From DASSKK01 sp035690495 (GTDB lineage: Bacteria; Actinomycetota; Actinomycetes; Propionibacteriales; Nocardioidaceae), in contig DASSKK010000048.1 in assembly GCA_035690495.1 (NCBI GenBank), positions 1 through 46,395 of the forward strand: a stretch of 46,395 nt of DNA, given 5' to 3'. Every line of letters starts with the position of its first letter. Position 1 is the first letter of the stretch. A model generated the notes under the pieces. That model was not told where the DNA came from. It did no database searches and was given only the letters and a program-made list of their open reading frames with translations. Position numbers and translations under genes: made by a program. Positions 1 through 8,396 of this stretch are shown piece by piece.

Positions 1-526
1 GGCTCTTGCTCCACTCGAACAGCCTGCCTCACCGGGGCTGCTGATGTCGTGACCGTCATCCAACCTCTCTCCAGATCTCGCCCTCATCGACTCGTTCATT
101 CCTATCGGATGGGGTGTCTCACTAGAGGTTGACAGAGAGGGTCCGCAGACGAGCCACCCGATCCCGGTATCACCTGTAATGACGGCTACGTGGCTCACCC
201 GGACTACGGTCGCAACGATGACGGGTGTGGGCCGCACGGCGGCAGACGGCCCGTTCATGGGCCAACTAAACACGCACCTCGAACAGGTCGCTGGTCGCCT
301 ACATCTGTTCCGACTCGCGGGGCCCGGCGACCGCTACTCGTTAGTATACAACCAAGTTCGCAGTCGTCGTGATACCGGGCTGCTGCGCGGGAGTGCCTGT
401 GGTCGTTCACAGCGCGTGGCAACTGGCTCGTCCATCGGCTTGGCGACAATGACGGCACTCCATTGTCAATGTCTTCCATCAAGGAATCGTGTGACAGGCT
501 CAGTAGCCGATCGATAGCCTCGCGAT
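1..526. other. Gene-poor left edge, no supported gene
   Basis: I see no recognisable gene here. Short open frames exist on both strands, but their translations are rich in Thr, Arg and Ser and show no domain. A TTGACA hexamer at 129-134 could be a -35 box, but no good -10 box lies at the right distance. The stretch probably holds the upstream region of the type III methylase gene and the edge of whatever lies to the left in the island. Confidence 0.5.
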
Positions 527-2158
527 ATGACTCGGCTTGAACTCGTGTGGCCCAACAAGGAACGCTTCTTGCTGGTGCCCAAGGATGAGGAGGGCAGGCC
601 AGTCTGGGTGGACCGGGACCACCCGGCAGCCGCCGAGGTGCGGGTCAGCGACTTCTCTGCATCGGTCGGCGAGGTCAACGACGACGACCCCTACAGCGAC
701 AACCTGCTGTTCACGGGCGACAGCCTCGACGTGCTCCGCATCCTCGCCGAGGTGCCCGAGTACCGTCGCGTCTATCGAGGCAAGGTCCGTCAGGTCTACA
801 TCGACCCGCCCTTCAACACCGGGCAAGCATTCGAGCACTACGACGACTGGCTCGAACACGCCACGTGGCTCTCATTCATGCGGGAGCGACTGCTGCTCAT
901 TCGCGATCTGCTTGCGCCGGACGGTTCCGTCTGGGTCCATCTGGATGATGCCGAACAGCACCGGATGCGGATGCTCCTCGATGATGTCTTCGGTGCTGAT
1001 CGCTTTGTGGGAACGATCGTTTGGCAGAAGCGATATTCACGCGACAACCGCCCAGCGATCGGACCAGTTCACGATTACGTAACCGTTTACGCGCCCTCTG
1101 GTGCACGGTGGAAGGAGATTCGGAACAAGGTTCCCCGTGCGGCCGCTAAGGAATACAGGAACCCGAATCACGATCCACGTGGCCCTTGGCGGCCCATTCC
1201 GCTCGATGTGCAAGGCGGCCATGCGACAGCAAGCCAGTTCTACGACGTGACCCTTCCGTCGGGGCGGGTGGTTCGTCCCAAGAACGGGCGCGCGTGGGCT
1301 GTCACGAAGACTGTGCTTAGCGACATGATCGCGCGTGGGGAGGTCTACTTCGGACGCAAAGGTGACGGCATGCCAAACACGATCCGTTACCTTGCGGACG
1401 ATGCCGGCCTGACCCCTTGGACGTGGTGGCCACATAGCGAAGCGGGGCACAATGATGAGGCCAAGAAGGAGGTTGTCGCTCTCTTCGGGGAGGACGCAGT
1501 CTTCGCGACTCCGAAGCCTGAGCGACTGATTGAGCTCATCCTCCACATCGGGTCGAACCCCGGTGACATCGTGCTCGACTGTTTCGCGGGGTCGGGTACG
1601 ACGGGGGCGGTGGCGCACAAGATGGGACGACACTGGGTGACAGCGGAGGTCTCGACTGACACCGTGGAGGGCTTCACGCGACCTAGGCTCGAGCTGGTCG
1701 TCAAGGGCGAAGACCCCGGCGGCATCACGGAGAAGCTCGGCTGGGAAGGCGGCCGCGGTTTCCGATCCGTCGAGGTCGGCCCGTCGATGTACGTCGATGT
1801 GCCCGGCGTTGGAGTGCTTCTCTCAGACGAGGCAACCAACGGCCTCTTCGCAAAAGCGGTCGCGGGCCAGCTGGGCTACGAGTTCCAGCCCGACGCATCT
1901 CCTCTGTGCGGCGTGCGCGGACGGATGCGCCTCGCAGTGCTCGACGGTGCAGTAGGACCGGAGGAAGTCCGTGCCATCGTGGCGACGCTCGGCGAGGGAG
2001 AGCGGGTCGAGATTGTCGGCCGGGCTGTGCTCGATGAGTCGCAGGCTTTGCTGACCTCGCTGGCGAAGGGCTCAAAGTTCACCAAGGCTCCGCGAGACCT
2101 GCTCACCAAGTCAGCCTTGCGCACTCGTCGCCGGGCTCAGCGGGAGACCGGCGAATGA
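527..2158 (+). CDS. mod: Type III restriction-modification DNA methyltransferase (Mod)
   Basis: This is an adenine-specific DNA methyltransferase that recognises and modifies the target site of a type III restriction system. Of about 543 residues, the catalytic motif DPPFNTG lies near 93-99 (F instead of the usual Y of DPPY). The SAM-binding motif FAGSGTTG lies near residue 353. Motif IV before motif I is the beta-class order expected of Mod proteins. The region between them should hold the target recognition domain. The N-terminus (MTRLELVWPNKERF) is typical of the actinobacterial members, which supports the ATG start. The stop overlaps the start of res (ATGA), so the two are translationally coupled. 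Base composition is less GC-rich than in the genes to the right of 8.3 kb, in keeping with horizontal transfer. Function is strongly supported; the recognition sequence cannot be read from the gene. Confidence 0.93.
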   Translation: MTRLELVWPNKERFLLVPKDEEGRPVWVDRDHPAAAEVRVSDFSASVGEVNDDDPYSDNLLFTGDSLDVLRILAEVPEYRRVYRGKVRQVYIDPPFNTGQAFEHYDDWLEHATWLSFMRERLLLIRDLLAPDGSVWVHLDDAEQHRMRMLLDDVFGADRFVGTIVWQKRYSRDNRPAIGPVHDYVTVYAPSGARWKEIRNKVPRAAAKEYRNPNHDPRGPWRPIPLDVQGGHATASQFYDVTLPSGRVVRPKNGRAWAVTKTVLSDMIARGEVYFGRKGDGMPNTIRYLADDAGLTPWTWWPHSEAGHNDEAKKEVVALFGEDAVFATPKPERLIELILHIGSNPGDIVLDCFAGSGTTGAVAHKMGRHWVTAEVSTDTVEGFTRPRLELVVKGEDPGGITEKLGWEGGRGFRSVEVGPSMYVDVPGVGVLLSDEATNGLFAKAVAGQLGYEFQPDASPLCGVRGRMRLAVLDGAVGPEEVRAIVATLGEGERVEIVGRAVLDESQALLTSLAKGSKFTKAPRDLLTKSALRTRRRAQRETGE

Positions 2159-4692
2159 TCGACTACGACGAGTCCCTGGTCGAGCACGTCGCGCACGTGC
2201 TCGACTTACGCAGGCCCAACCGGGACGCGCTGGACAAGATTGCGCAAGCGCTGGACGTGGCCGCTCCGGGAACAGAGTTGGTGGCCGACCTCGCGACCGG
2301 CGTCGGCAAGACGTACATTGCCGGTGGCTTGCTGGACTACCTGTATGCCTCGGGCGTGAGCAATGTCGTGATCGTGACGCCGGGCTCCACGATCCAGCGA
2401 AAGACGGTGGACAACCTGACACCGGGGCACCGGAAGTACCTGCGTGGGCTGCAATCGAACCCGCTGGTGGTCACGTTGGACTCGCTTGAACGTGGCGAGG
2501 TCGGTGCCGCGTTGGAGGACACCGAGCGGTTCAAGGTCTTCGTGCTCACTGTGCAGTCGCTTCTTCGGCCCAACACCAAGGACGCTCGTCGCGCCTACCG
2601 GGAGCACGAGACGATCGGCGTGGCGCTGTATGAGTACCTACAAGCCGCCGACGACCTTGTAGTGATCGCCGATGAGCACCACGTCTACTACTCCGGCAAC
2701 GCGAAGAAGTTCCAATCGGCGATCGATGACCTCCAACCGCAGGCATTGATCGGACTCACCGCAACACCGCATGAGGCCACCGAACCGAAGATCATCTACC
2801 ACTACCCTCTGTCCTCAGCGATCGCGGACGGATACGTCAAGGTCCCCGTCCTGGTCTCCCGACGTGACGGCATGGCCGATCTACGTACACAGATGGCCGA
2901 TGGGCTGACCTTGCTGGCAGCCAAGGCGACCGCGATGCGGTCCTACTGCGACATGACCCGTCAGCGGTACGCAGAGCCGATTCTGTTCGTGGTCGCCTCC
3001 ACCATCGACGAAGCGAACGAGCTTCGCGACCTGCTGGCCGGACCCGACATGTTCGACTCAGCAGAACAAGTTCTGCTCGTCACCTCGGAGGAACCCGATC
3101 GAAGCCTCGCGCTACTCGACACCCTCGAAGATGCCGACTCGCCTATCCGTGCCGTTGTCAGCGTCGGCATGCTCAAGGAAGGCTGGGACGTGAAGAACGT
3201 CTACGTGATCGCGTCGGTACGGTCACTTGAATCGAACCTCCTGACCGAGCAGGTACTCGGCCGCGGCCTGCGACTGCCCTTCGGCACACGAACCGGCAAC
3301 CCGATGCTCGACACCGTGGAGGTGCTCTCACACCGTTCGTTCGCAGCGCTGCTCAAACAAGCAAAGGTGCTGCTTGAAGAAACCCTCGGCAACCGCGCCG
3401 ACGAAGCCAGCGTCGTCGCCAACCCGGAGCCCGGCATCACCGAACCCGGCAGCGCACTCGGGGTCGGAGACGCCCTGCCTGTGCCCGACCCGGAAGCCAC
3501 CGAGTCGGTCGAGGTCCGGTTGCCGGGCGAATCTCCGGCCGAGGCCGAGGGCGCCGCCCTGAACAACCCCGATGAGCCCTCGGTTGCTGTTCGCGGGCAG
3601 AGCCATACCGGGCTCGCCTTCTCCACCATGGAGGGCCGGAAGAGCGCCGCCGACGCCTCCGAAGCGACCCTCTCCCGCTACCTCAGCCCCAAGCCCCAGC
3701 ACAGCCACACGCTGCCCCTGTTCATCCCTCGCGTGACCCGTACGACCCGCAGGGACCGGTTCTCACTGACCGATCTTGACCTCACCCAAGTCGAGGCACT
3801 CGGTCGCCAGTTCGCCAACGACGAAGGCGACACCCTGCGGCGTACCGCGCTGAACGCCGAGCGGGACCTGGCCGGCGGGGCCCACGTGGTGCTCACCGAG
3901 CAACGCGACCGCGTGGCCGCCTCTGCGCACCTGATCGAGTACGGCTCGATCGAAACCGACCTCGTGAGCCGCTTGCTCCGCACGGACGGTATTGAGGCGA
4001 CTACCACAGAGATGAACGCCGCCCGCAGCATTGCGCAGGCGTTCCTCGATGGTGCACGGGTCACGGAGAAGACGCCTTGGCGGATCGAGCACGGCAGGCT
4101 CGCGACAGCTCGGCTGACGGAGTGGATCAAGCAACGGCAGGCGCTTACCCGGACCTGGGTCGAGACCTCTGTGGCGCTCGACCGGTGGCCGGACCCAGAA
4201 GAGCGCATCGAGGTCGTACCGCCCGCGGACAGGCACCTCGTAACCGGCTCCTCGGTGTTCACTCGGAACTACCCCTACACCGGCTGGGATCGCTCCTTCT
4301 ATGACGTGGTGCGCTTCGACGCCTACAGCACCGAGTTCCGCCTCGCCGAGCTGTTCGACACCGCCTCGGGAGTCGAGTCGTGGCTGCGCGTCGATGAAAC
4401 CGTCCCGCTGCGCATCGACTACTCGATGGGAGCCTTCGGCAGGCAGTACGAGCCAGACTTCGTGGTCATTGACGAAGACCGTGTGCACTGGATCGTGGAG
4501 GGCAAGCGCAACAGCGAAATGACCTCACCCGTGGTCGAGGCCAAGCGGGACGCTGCCCGCGAATGGCTCGGCGTCGTCAACAGCGACTCCGCCGTCTCCG
4601 ACCAGTGGGGCTACCTGCTCGCCTCCGAGTCCGTCGTCTCAGCGTCGTCGTCCTGGCTGGCGCTCCGCCGAGGTGCTCAGACATATGCGTAG
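2155..4692 (+). CDS. res: Type III restriction endonuclease subunit (Res)
   Basis: This is the ATP-dependent translocase and nuclease partner of Mod, which cuts unmodified DNA after interaction between head-to-head sites. Helicase superfamily 2 motifs are all visible: ATGVGKT (Walker A) near 47-53, DEHH (Walker B box) near 174, LTATP near 200, and QVLGRGLRLP (motif VI) around 365-375. The C-terminus carries a PD-(D/E)XK nuclease core: EPDFVV near 764 followed by the E-G-K triad near 781. At about 845 residues it is somewhat shorter than many Res proteins, but no domain is missing. The start overlaps the mod stop by 4 bases. All key residues are present, so the system looks functional. Confidence 0.93.
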   Translation: MIDYDESLVEHVAHVLDLRRPNRDALDKIAQALDVAAPGTELVADLATGVGKTYIAGGLLDYLYASGVSNVVIVTPGSTIQRKTVDNLTPGHRKYLRGLQSNPLVVTLDSLERGEVGAALEDTERFKVFVLTVQSLLRPNTKDARRAYREHETIGVALYEYLQAADDLVVIADEHHVYYSGNAKKFQSAIDDLQPQALIGLTATPHEATEPKIIYHYPLSSAIADGYVKVPVLVSRRDGMADLRTQMADGLTLLAAKATAMRSYCDMTRQRYAEPILFVVASTIDEANELRDLLAGPDMFDSAEQVLLVTSEEPDRSLALLDTLEDADSPIRAVVSVGMLKEGWDVKNVYVIASVRSLESNLLTEQVLGRGLRLPFGTRTGNPMLDTVEVLSHRSFAALLKQAKVLLEETLGNRADEASVVANPEPGITEPGSALGVGDALPVPDPEATESVEVRLPGESPAEAEGAALNNPDEPSVAVRGQSHTGLAFSTMEGRKSAADASEATLSRYLSPKPQHSHTLPLFIPRVTRTTRRDRFSLTDLDLTQVEALGRQFANDEGDTLRRTALNAERDLAGGAHVVLTEQRDRVAASAHLIEYGSIETDLVSRLLRTDGIEATTTEMNAARSIAQAFLDGARVTEKTPWRIEHGRLATARLTEWIKQRQALTRTWVETSVALDRWPDPEERIEVVPPADRHLVTGSSVFTRNYPYTGWDRSFYDVVRFDAYSTEFRLAELFDTASGVESWLRVDETVPLRIDYSMGAFGRQYEPDFVVIDEDRVHWIVEGKRNSEMTSPVVEAKRDAAREWLGVVNSDSAVSDQWGYLLASESVVSASSSWLALRRGAQTYA

Positions 4693-4832
4693 TTGCCAGA
4701 GCCGCAGAGGAGAGAAGCGTTACCGGGCCCATTCCCGCCGACGAGTCGTTGATGAACCGACCACGGGGTCGGCGTCGAATCCGCCGGCGGGGCGGCCCTG
4801 CATCGCATCAATGAGGACTTCTTCGAGGAACT

Positions 4833-5630
4833 GTGACTGAGCCGGTTACCGACCCCGAGGGCTTGAAGGCTGTCATCGAGGAACTCCTCGAAAGCTGGAC
4901 CACGGAGCAGCGGACCGTTGAACTGCGGCAACGAGAGCGGCGAGCGGATGCGACTCGTTTCGTTGCGATCCACTCCCTGGCTGCCCACGTTCATCGCCTC
5001 GGTGGCGCGGCACTGATCTTGGTTGGGGCCGACCGAACGTTGGAGTCCATGCCCATCGTCAGGTGCGCGTATGAGTCAGCGCTCACGGCCATGTGGCTTG
5101 CTCAAAACGAAGCCGGCGGCGGAGCGTTCGTCAGCGAGTTCAGCCGTCAACAACGCGCAACAGAGCGCTCGCTCGCGAAGTCGAACAACCCGAAGTTTGC
5201 GTCCGCCGTGAACCTGCCATACGTCGATGCGCCTGACATCGCCTCCAACTCTGCGGCTCAGGCACGCGCGTTCGAGCAGATGTGCGGCGACTTTGACGGT
5301 GGTGTGGACCTCTACATCTATTACCGCCTAATGTCGGCGTACTCCCACGCGGGCCTACGTGTCGTTGAGGAATACATCCGCCCGACCGAGGACGGTGCGG
5401 ACGTGGCCAGTCTCTTGAAGACGCCACGCTTCGAGTCCGGCGGCATGTGGCTCTTCTTCCTCGCGGCGTCGTTGATTTGGGGTGGTACGGCCTTCGACTA
5501 CATCGACGTTGCCCGGAGGCGGCGCAGCGACTTGCGACGCGCAGCGCGGACTATTGGCATTGTCCGAGACTTGCAACTGACAAATGCCGCTCAAGCGCGT
5601 TCGTCAAGGGGTGCGCCACGCGCAACTTGA
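4833..5630 (+). CDS. Helical protein of unknown function, DUF5677-like, with RX6H motif
   Basis: About 265 residues, mostly alpha-helical, cytoplasmic, with no signal peptide. Segment R77-C-A-Y-E81 within a helical stretch ending MWLA resembles the R...E motif of DUF5677-type proteins. R165 and H172 in YYRLMSAYSHAG give an R-X6-H pattern as in HEPN domains. A hydrophobic segment near 205-220 (WLFFLAASLIWGG) could be a buried helix. The GTG start follows a GAGGA only 3-4 bases away, which is tight, so a later start is possible. It lies 140 bp after res on the same strand and may be co-transcribed. Family assignment is by pattern only. A role in defence beside the restriction system is inferred from position, not shown. 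Confidence 0.6.
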   Translation: MTEPVTDPEGLKAVIEELLESWTTEQRTVELRQRERRADATRFVAIHSLAAHVHRLGGAALILVGADRTLESMPIVRCAYESALTAMWLAQNEAGGGAFVSEFSRQQRATERSLAKSNNPKFASAVNLPYVDAPDIASNSAAQARAFEQMCGDFDGGVDLYIYYRLMSAYSHAGLRVVEEYIRPTEDGADVASLLKTPRFESGGMWLFFLAASLIWGGTAFDYIDVARRRRSDLRRAARTIGIVRDLQLTNAAQARSSRGAPRAT

Positions 5631-5848
5631 CCAGACCAGGCTGCCCGGTGAGCCCGCGATCAGTCTCCTAGGAACGGCCACGCTGGAGTCACTGCCCTCG
5701 GGGATTCGTCGGGCGCGAAAAGCGGTCGTTCATCAAAGACATTCGGTTACTCCGGCGGCCCTCAAGCCGGCAACCCGGGCAACTGCAAAGGCACCTTCTC
5801 CCGAATGCGGCATGCCGCGCGGCGCGAGGTGCCTGGCTGCCAGAGTCG
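5631..5848. other. Intergenic, nothing recognised
   Basis: The space between two convergent genes holds no recognisable gene, strong hairpin or repeat. A short open frame crosses it but has no resemblance to a known family. Confidence 0.4.
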
Positions 5849-6352
5849 TCAAGGACCCGCCGGAGGTGGCGGCGTGAGGTACCGGGCGACCTTGTGATCC
5901 ATTTCGTAAATCATCCGCAGTAGCTGGGTGGTGAACGCGAGTGTCCCCAGGGCCCGCGACTGGTCGGCGGCCGGAATCTTGTGGGTCGCGTGATTGCCGT
6001 GCTGTCGGATGACGTCTGCCCAAGGCTTCATAGGTGGGGTGATGTAGCCCTGGGTCTGCAGGTAGTCGAGGTATGACGCGAACGTGTCTCCCTCGGCCGC
6101 TCCTTTATCGACGGCGACATGCATGAGGATCTTCCGGCACATCAACTCGCCTGCTGTGTAGGCATGGACGCCCATTGCGTCTCGCGCCTCGCTATATGCG
6201 GATTCGACGTCCGTGGGCAGGCCCTCAAGGTCTTCACCGGGCACGGCTCCAGGGTATTGGCTCTGCCCAACGAATACGGTTCCCTGGTGGCAGTTGGGGC
6301 AGCGAACCCACGCAACGTCGGGATGATGAGGCTCATGCGTCCTGACCAGCAC
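5849..6352 (-). CDS. DUF4145 (HEPN-clan) domain protein
   Basis: 167 residues from a GTG start. The body matches DUF4145: a helix A-Y-S-E-A-R-D-A-M (52-60), a second around 64-80 (YTAGELMCRKIL), then W111-ADVIRQHGNHATHKI (111-126) with the family's IR..GN..(T/A)H signature. DUF4145 belongs to the HEPN superfamily and is often fused to or encoded beside restriction enzymes. The N-terminus has one CPNC pair (18-21), half of a zinc ribbon. The reading frame stays open upstream to a stop at 6446-6448 and encodes W-S-A-G-H-C-D-A-T-V, which looks like the missing front of the ribbon, but no ATG, GTG or TTG is available there. The gene may therefore be 5'-damaged. It is opposite in strand to its neighbours. 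Confidence 0.72.
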   Translation of the reverse strand: MLVRTHEPHHPDVAWVRCPNCHQGTVFVGQSQYPGAVPGEDLEGLPTDVESAYSEARDAMGVHAYTAGELMCRKILMHVAVDKGAAEGDTFASYLDYLQTQGYITPPMKPWADVIRQHGNHATHKIPAADQSRALGTLAFTTQLLRMIYEMDHKVARYLTPPPPAGP

Positions 6353-6717
6353 CGCCGCGCTAACAGTTGCATCGCAGTGCCCCGCAGACCATGGAGAGGT
6401 GAGCTGCGTTGTTGGAGACGTTTTCGTTCTGCGAGTTCGCGGCGTTCAGATAGAACCAGCGGAGTCCGGCGTGTCCTGACATGTACAGCACTCTAGATGT
6501 CGCGGGTTGTGTGCGGGGTCGAGTTGGGACGGCGCGGCGGAGCCGAGCCGCGGCTTGACTTGAAATAGCAACTCAAGTCGTCGTCGAAGTGGGGACCGAG
6601 CACGGCGGTTGGGTCGTTGTCCGCAAGCAACATCGTTGCTTCCTGGCACGCAAGCGGGGCAACCCTGCCAATCGTTGAGACACCCTCGTTCCAGTCTTCA
6701 TCAGTTAGCCTCGGCTC
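6353..6717. repeat. Intergenic stretch with copy A of a ~32-bp repeat
   Basis: This 365-bp stretch has no gene I can support. It contains copy A (6554-6586) of an imperfect direct repeat whose partner is at 7706-7738. Copy A also holds a 7-bp inverted repeat, GACTTGA (6557-6563) and TCAAGTC (6573-6579), so it could be an operator or a recombination site. The two copies agree in roughly 26 of 32 positions, including the block CTTGACTTGAAAT and the tail TCGTCGT. Confidence 0.5.
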
Positions 6718-7710
6718 ATGGCACTTGAGCGCGAAGACACTCCGCGCGAGTGGCTAGTGGTTGTGCGTAAGCCAGGCCCAGATGCGCCACCGGATGCGGA
6801 CTTCACTGTGCTGAACGTGCGCAGGCTTTCCCGGGCGGAGACCGCCGCCTCTGCGGACGCGATCCGATTCGTTCATGGCCTGACGGTTGGGGGAGCATTG
6901 CAGGAGCTGCGCGGTGCGTCTGACCGATTCTTCGGAGAGGTCGAGAGGCTGGAATCTCGGCCGTACTCACAGAACGCCCACCCTGGCGCTGCACTTGCGC
7001 TGGAAGCCTCCTTCAAGAGTTGGCTGTCCTCTTTCGCGTCGTACGCCGATCGAACCAAAGCGTGGATCTCGCGAGAGATAGGGAAGGACACTGAGGAGTT
7101 TCGGGCCTTTGGGCGGTGGCTCAGTCAGGAATTCGACTCGAACTTCTCCTACCGGCTCTGCTGTTCCCTGCGCAACGCTTCGGAGCATGCGGGACGAGTC
7201 ATCAACGCGCTCTCGTTCTCATCGCACGAGTCGGAGCCTGGGGGGCCCGTAGAGGAAAACGTCACGATTCGGCTGGACTGCCCAGCGCTCGCTGAGCGGT
7301 TCCCAAAGATGCCCGCGAAGACGCGAGTCGAGATGCTGTCCGTAACTCATCAGCTCGAACTGGAGTGGATCGTCGGTGCGGCCATCCAATCCTGCCAATG
7401 GGTGAACGCTCGCTTGTTCGTTGCCCTGGGGGACCGCCTGAGGTCGGCATCTGACGTGATCGAGAGATTTGATGCTGAGGTGGGGGGTCAATCATCCTTC
7501 GAGACCACCGGATACTTCGACTTCGGCGATGCGCCATCCGGACGAACCAAGTGGCACCTTCGTGTGAACCGTGGTGACCTTGCCGCCGTTGCGCGACAGG
7601 GCCTGCTCGACTCGGAACGAATGCTCGCGACTCGATTAGACGCACCCGCCCTGGTCTGGCAGGACTTCGTTGATCGTGAGGCGGCTGAGTCGTCGGAGGC
7701 GGTTTCTTGA
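6718..7710 (+). CDS. Unknown protein with RX4H (HEPN-like) motif
   Basis: 330 residues, no family recognised. The region 85-160 is helical and contains R152-N-A-S-E-H157, which fits the HEPN ribonuclease motif RX4-6H with a polar residue after the Arg. The C-terminal half (200-300) is also helical and includes a Trp-rich piece (ELEWIVGAAIQSCQWVN). No signal peptide or membrane span. The ATG at 6718 is the first good start, though no clear ribosome site precedes it. The last codons lie inside copy B of the flanking repeat. Composition is that of the island. A defence or toxin role is a guess from motif and location; the RX4H match could be chance in a helical protein. Confidence 0.5.
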   Translation: MALEREDTPREWLVVVRKPGPDAPPDADFTVLNVRRLSRAETAASADAIRFVHGLTVGGALQELRGASDRFFGEVERLESRPYSQNAHPGAALALEASFKSWLSSFASYADRTKAWISREIGKDTEEFRAFGRWLSQEFDSNFSYRLCCSLRNASEHAGRVINALSFSSHESEPGGPVEENVTIRLDCPALAERFPKMPAKTRVEMLSVTHQLELEWIVGAAIQSCQWVNARLFVALGDRLRSASDVIERFDAEVGGQSSFETTGYFDFGDAPSGRTKWHLRVNRGDLAAVARQGLLDSERMLATRLDAPALVWQDFVDREAAESSEAVS

Positions 7711-7738
7711 CTTGAAATCGCAATACAACTCGTCGTGA
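7706..7738. repeat. Copy B of ~32-bp imperfect direct repeat
   Basis: CTTGACTTGAAAT at 7706-7718 followed by a diverged middle and CTCGTCGT. It matches copy A at 6554-6586 in the same orientation and overlaps the stop codon of the 330-residue gene, so the pair brackets that gene. Origin unknown: duplicated target site, recombination site or operator are all possible. Confidence 0.55.
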
Positions 7739-7949
7739 CCCGGTACAAGTACCCGTGCGCTCCGCACTCTCGTTCCTTCCGACCGCCTCGACGAGGGCAT
7801 CGACGTATGGGTTCCGCTCAACGAGGGTCAGGTCAGCAGGTGCGCCACTCCCACCCAGCGCGCCGAGCAGCGTCTGGCAAGTCAAGCCCGGAACTGCCCG
7901 GTGTAAACCCGCGCTCAAGGAGCCTCTAGCACCCCAGAGCGGAGCCGCC

Positions 7950-7973
7950 GTCCTCGGCCATTAGCCCGAGGAC
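7950..7973. terminator. Hairpin, possible terminator
   Basis: GTCCTCGG (7950-7957) and CCGAGGAC (7966-7973) form a perfect 8-bp stem with an 8-base loop. No T-run follows. It lies in the 686-bp non-coding stretch between the last island gene and the TfoX-like gene. Confidence 0.4.
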
Positions 7974-8063
7974 ACCGGCAACGGTCTTCCGCTGTCGTGA
8001 TCGTCTATGTCTGTTCGGTACTGGTGGAGCAACTTCAAGTGCAGGTGCGCTGGATCGGCGACT

Positions 8064-8170
8064 GGACGCAGATTGGACGCAAGAAGTTCAAGAACCATGA
8101 GAACTGGCGAGAACCAACAAGCGACGTTTTCGCAGGTCAGGCGCAGTTTCCGACGAAAGCCGCAGGTCAG
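8064..8170. repeat. Short direct repeats beside the broken tRNA (possible att arm sites)
   Basis: GGACGCA occurs twice about 12 bp apart in the 8064-8085 stretch, and CGCAGGTCAG occurs at 8131-8140 and 8161-8170, exactly 30 bp apart. They sit just inside the truncated tRNA-Arg. Short direct repeats next to a tRNA junction are typical of arm-type integrase or excisionase sites in att regions. No integrase gene is visible in the window, so this role is inferred. Confidence 0.4.
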
Positions 8171-8183
8171 CAACACGCCGTGA

Positions 8184-8228
8184 ATCGGATTAGAAGTCCG
8201 ACGCTCTATCCAGCTGAGCTACGAGGGC
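8184..8228 (-). pseudogene. Truncated tRNA-Arg(TCT), 5' half only
   Basis: Read on the minus strand from 8228, the acceptor strand GCCCTCG, TA, D-stem GCTC/GAGC, D-loop with GG, and anticodon stem-loop TCGGA-CTTCTAA-TCCGA are all intact. The anticodon is TCT (Arg, AGA codons). After the anticodon stem the sequence no longer follows a tRNA: there is no GTTCRA T-loop and no CGAGGGC to close the acceptor. The 3' half is therefore lost. The break coincides with the change from island to chromosomal composition, so this is probably the attachment-site edge of an integrated element or its remnant. The anticodon stem-loop 8185-8201 is a natural crossover core. Confidence 0.8.
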
Positions 8229-8396
8229 GGGGGATAGGAATTACAGTTGGGAGAACCCTGGGGATAACACCCGTGTGGTTCGCCCGTACCGCAAGCCCGG
8301 CCCGGGCCAGTATGCCCGATGACCAGGCGCTGGTCCCGGTTCGCCGCAGCGTCTTGGCCGCTAGACCGCCTGAGCTGGCAAGCGGACAATGCGATC

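Noticed and set aside
179..517. 112-codon open frame before mod
   Set aside because: No recognised motif, no ribosome site, and composition like non-coding DNA.
5584..5877. 97-codon open frame after the DUF5677-like gene
   Set aside because: It overlaps genes on both sides, has no family resemblance and no good start context.
8184..8228. Complete tRNA-Arg gene
   Set aside because: Neither a T-arm nor a 3' acceptor strand follows the anticodon arm within the next 100 bases.
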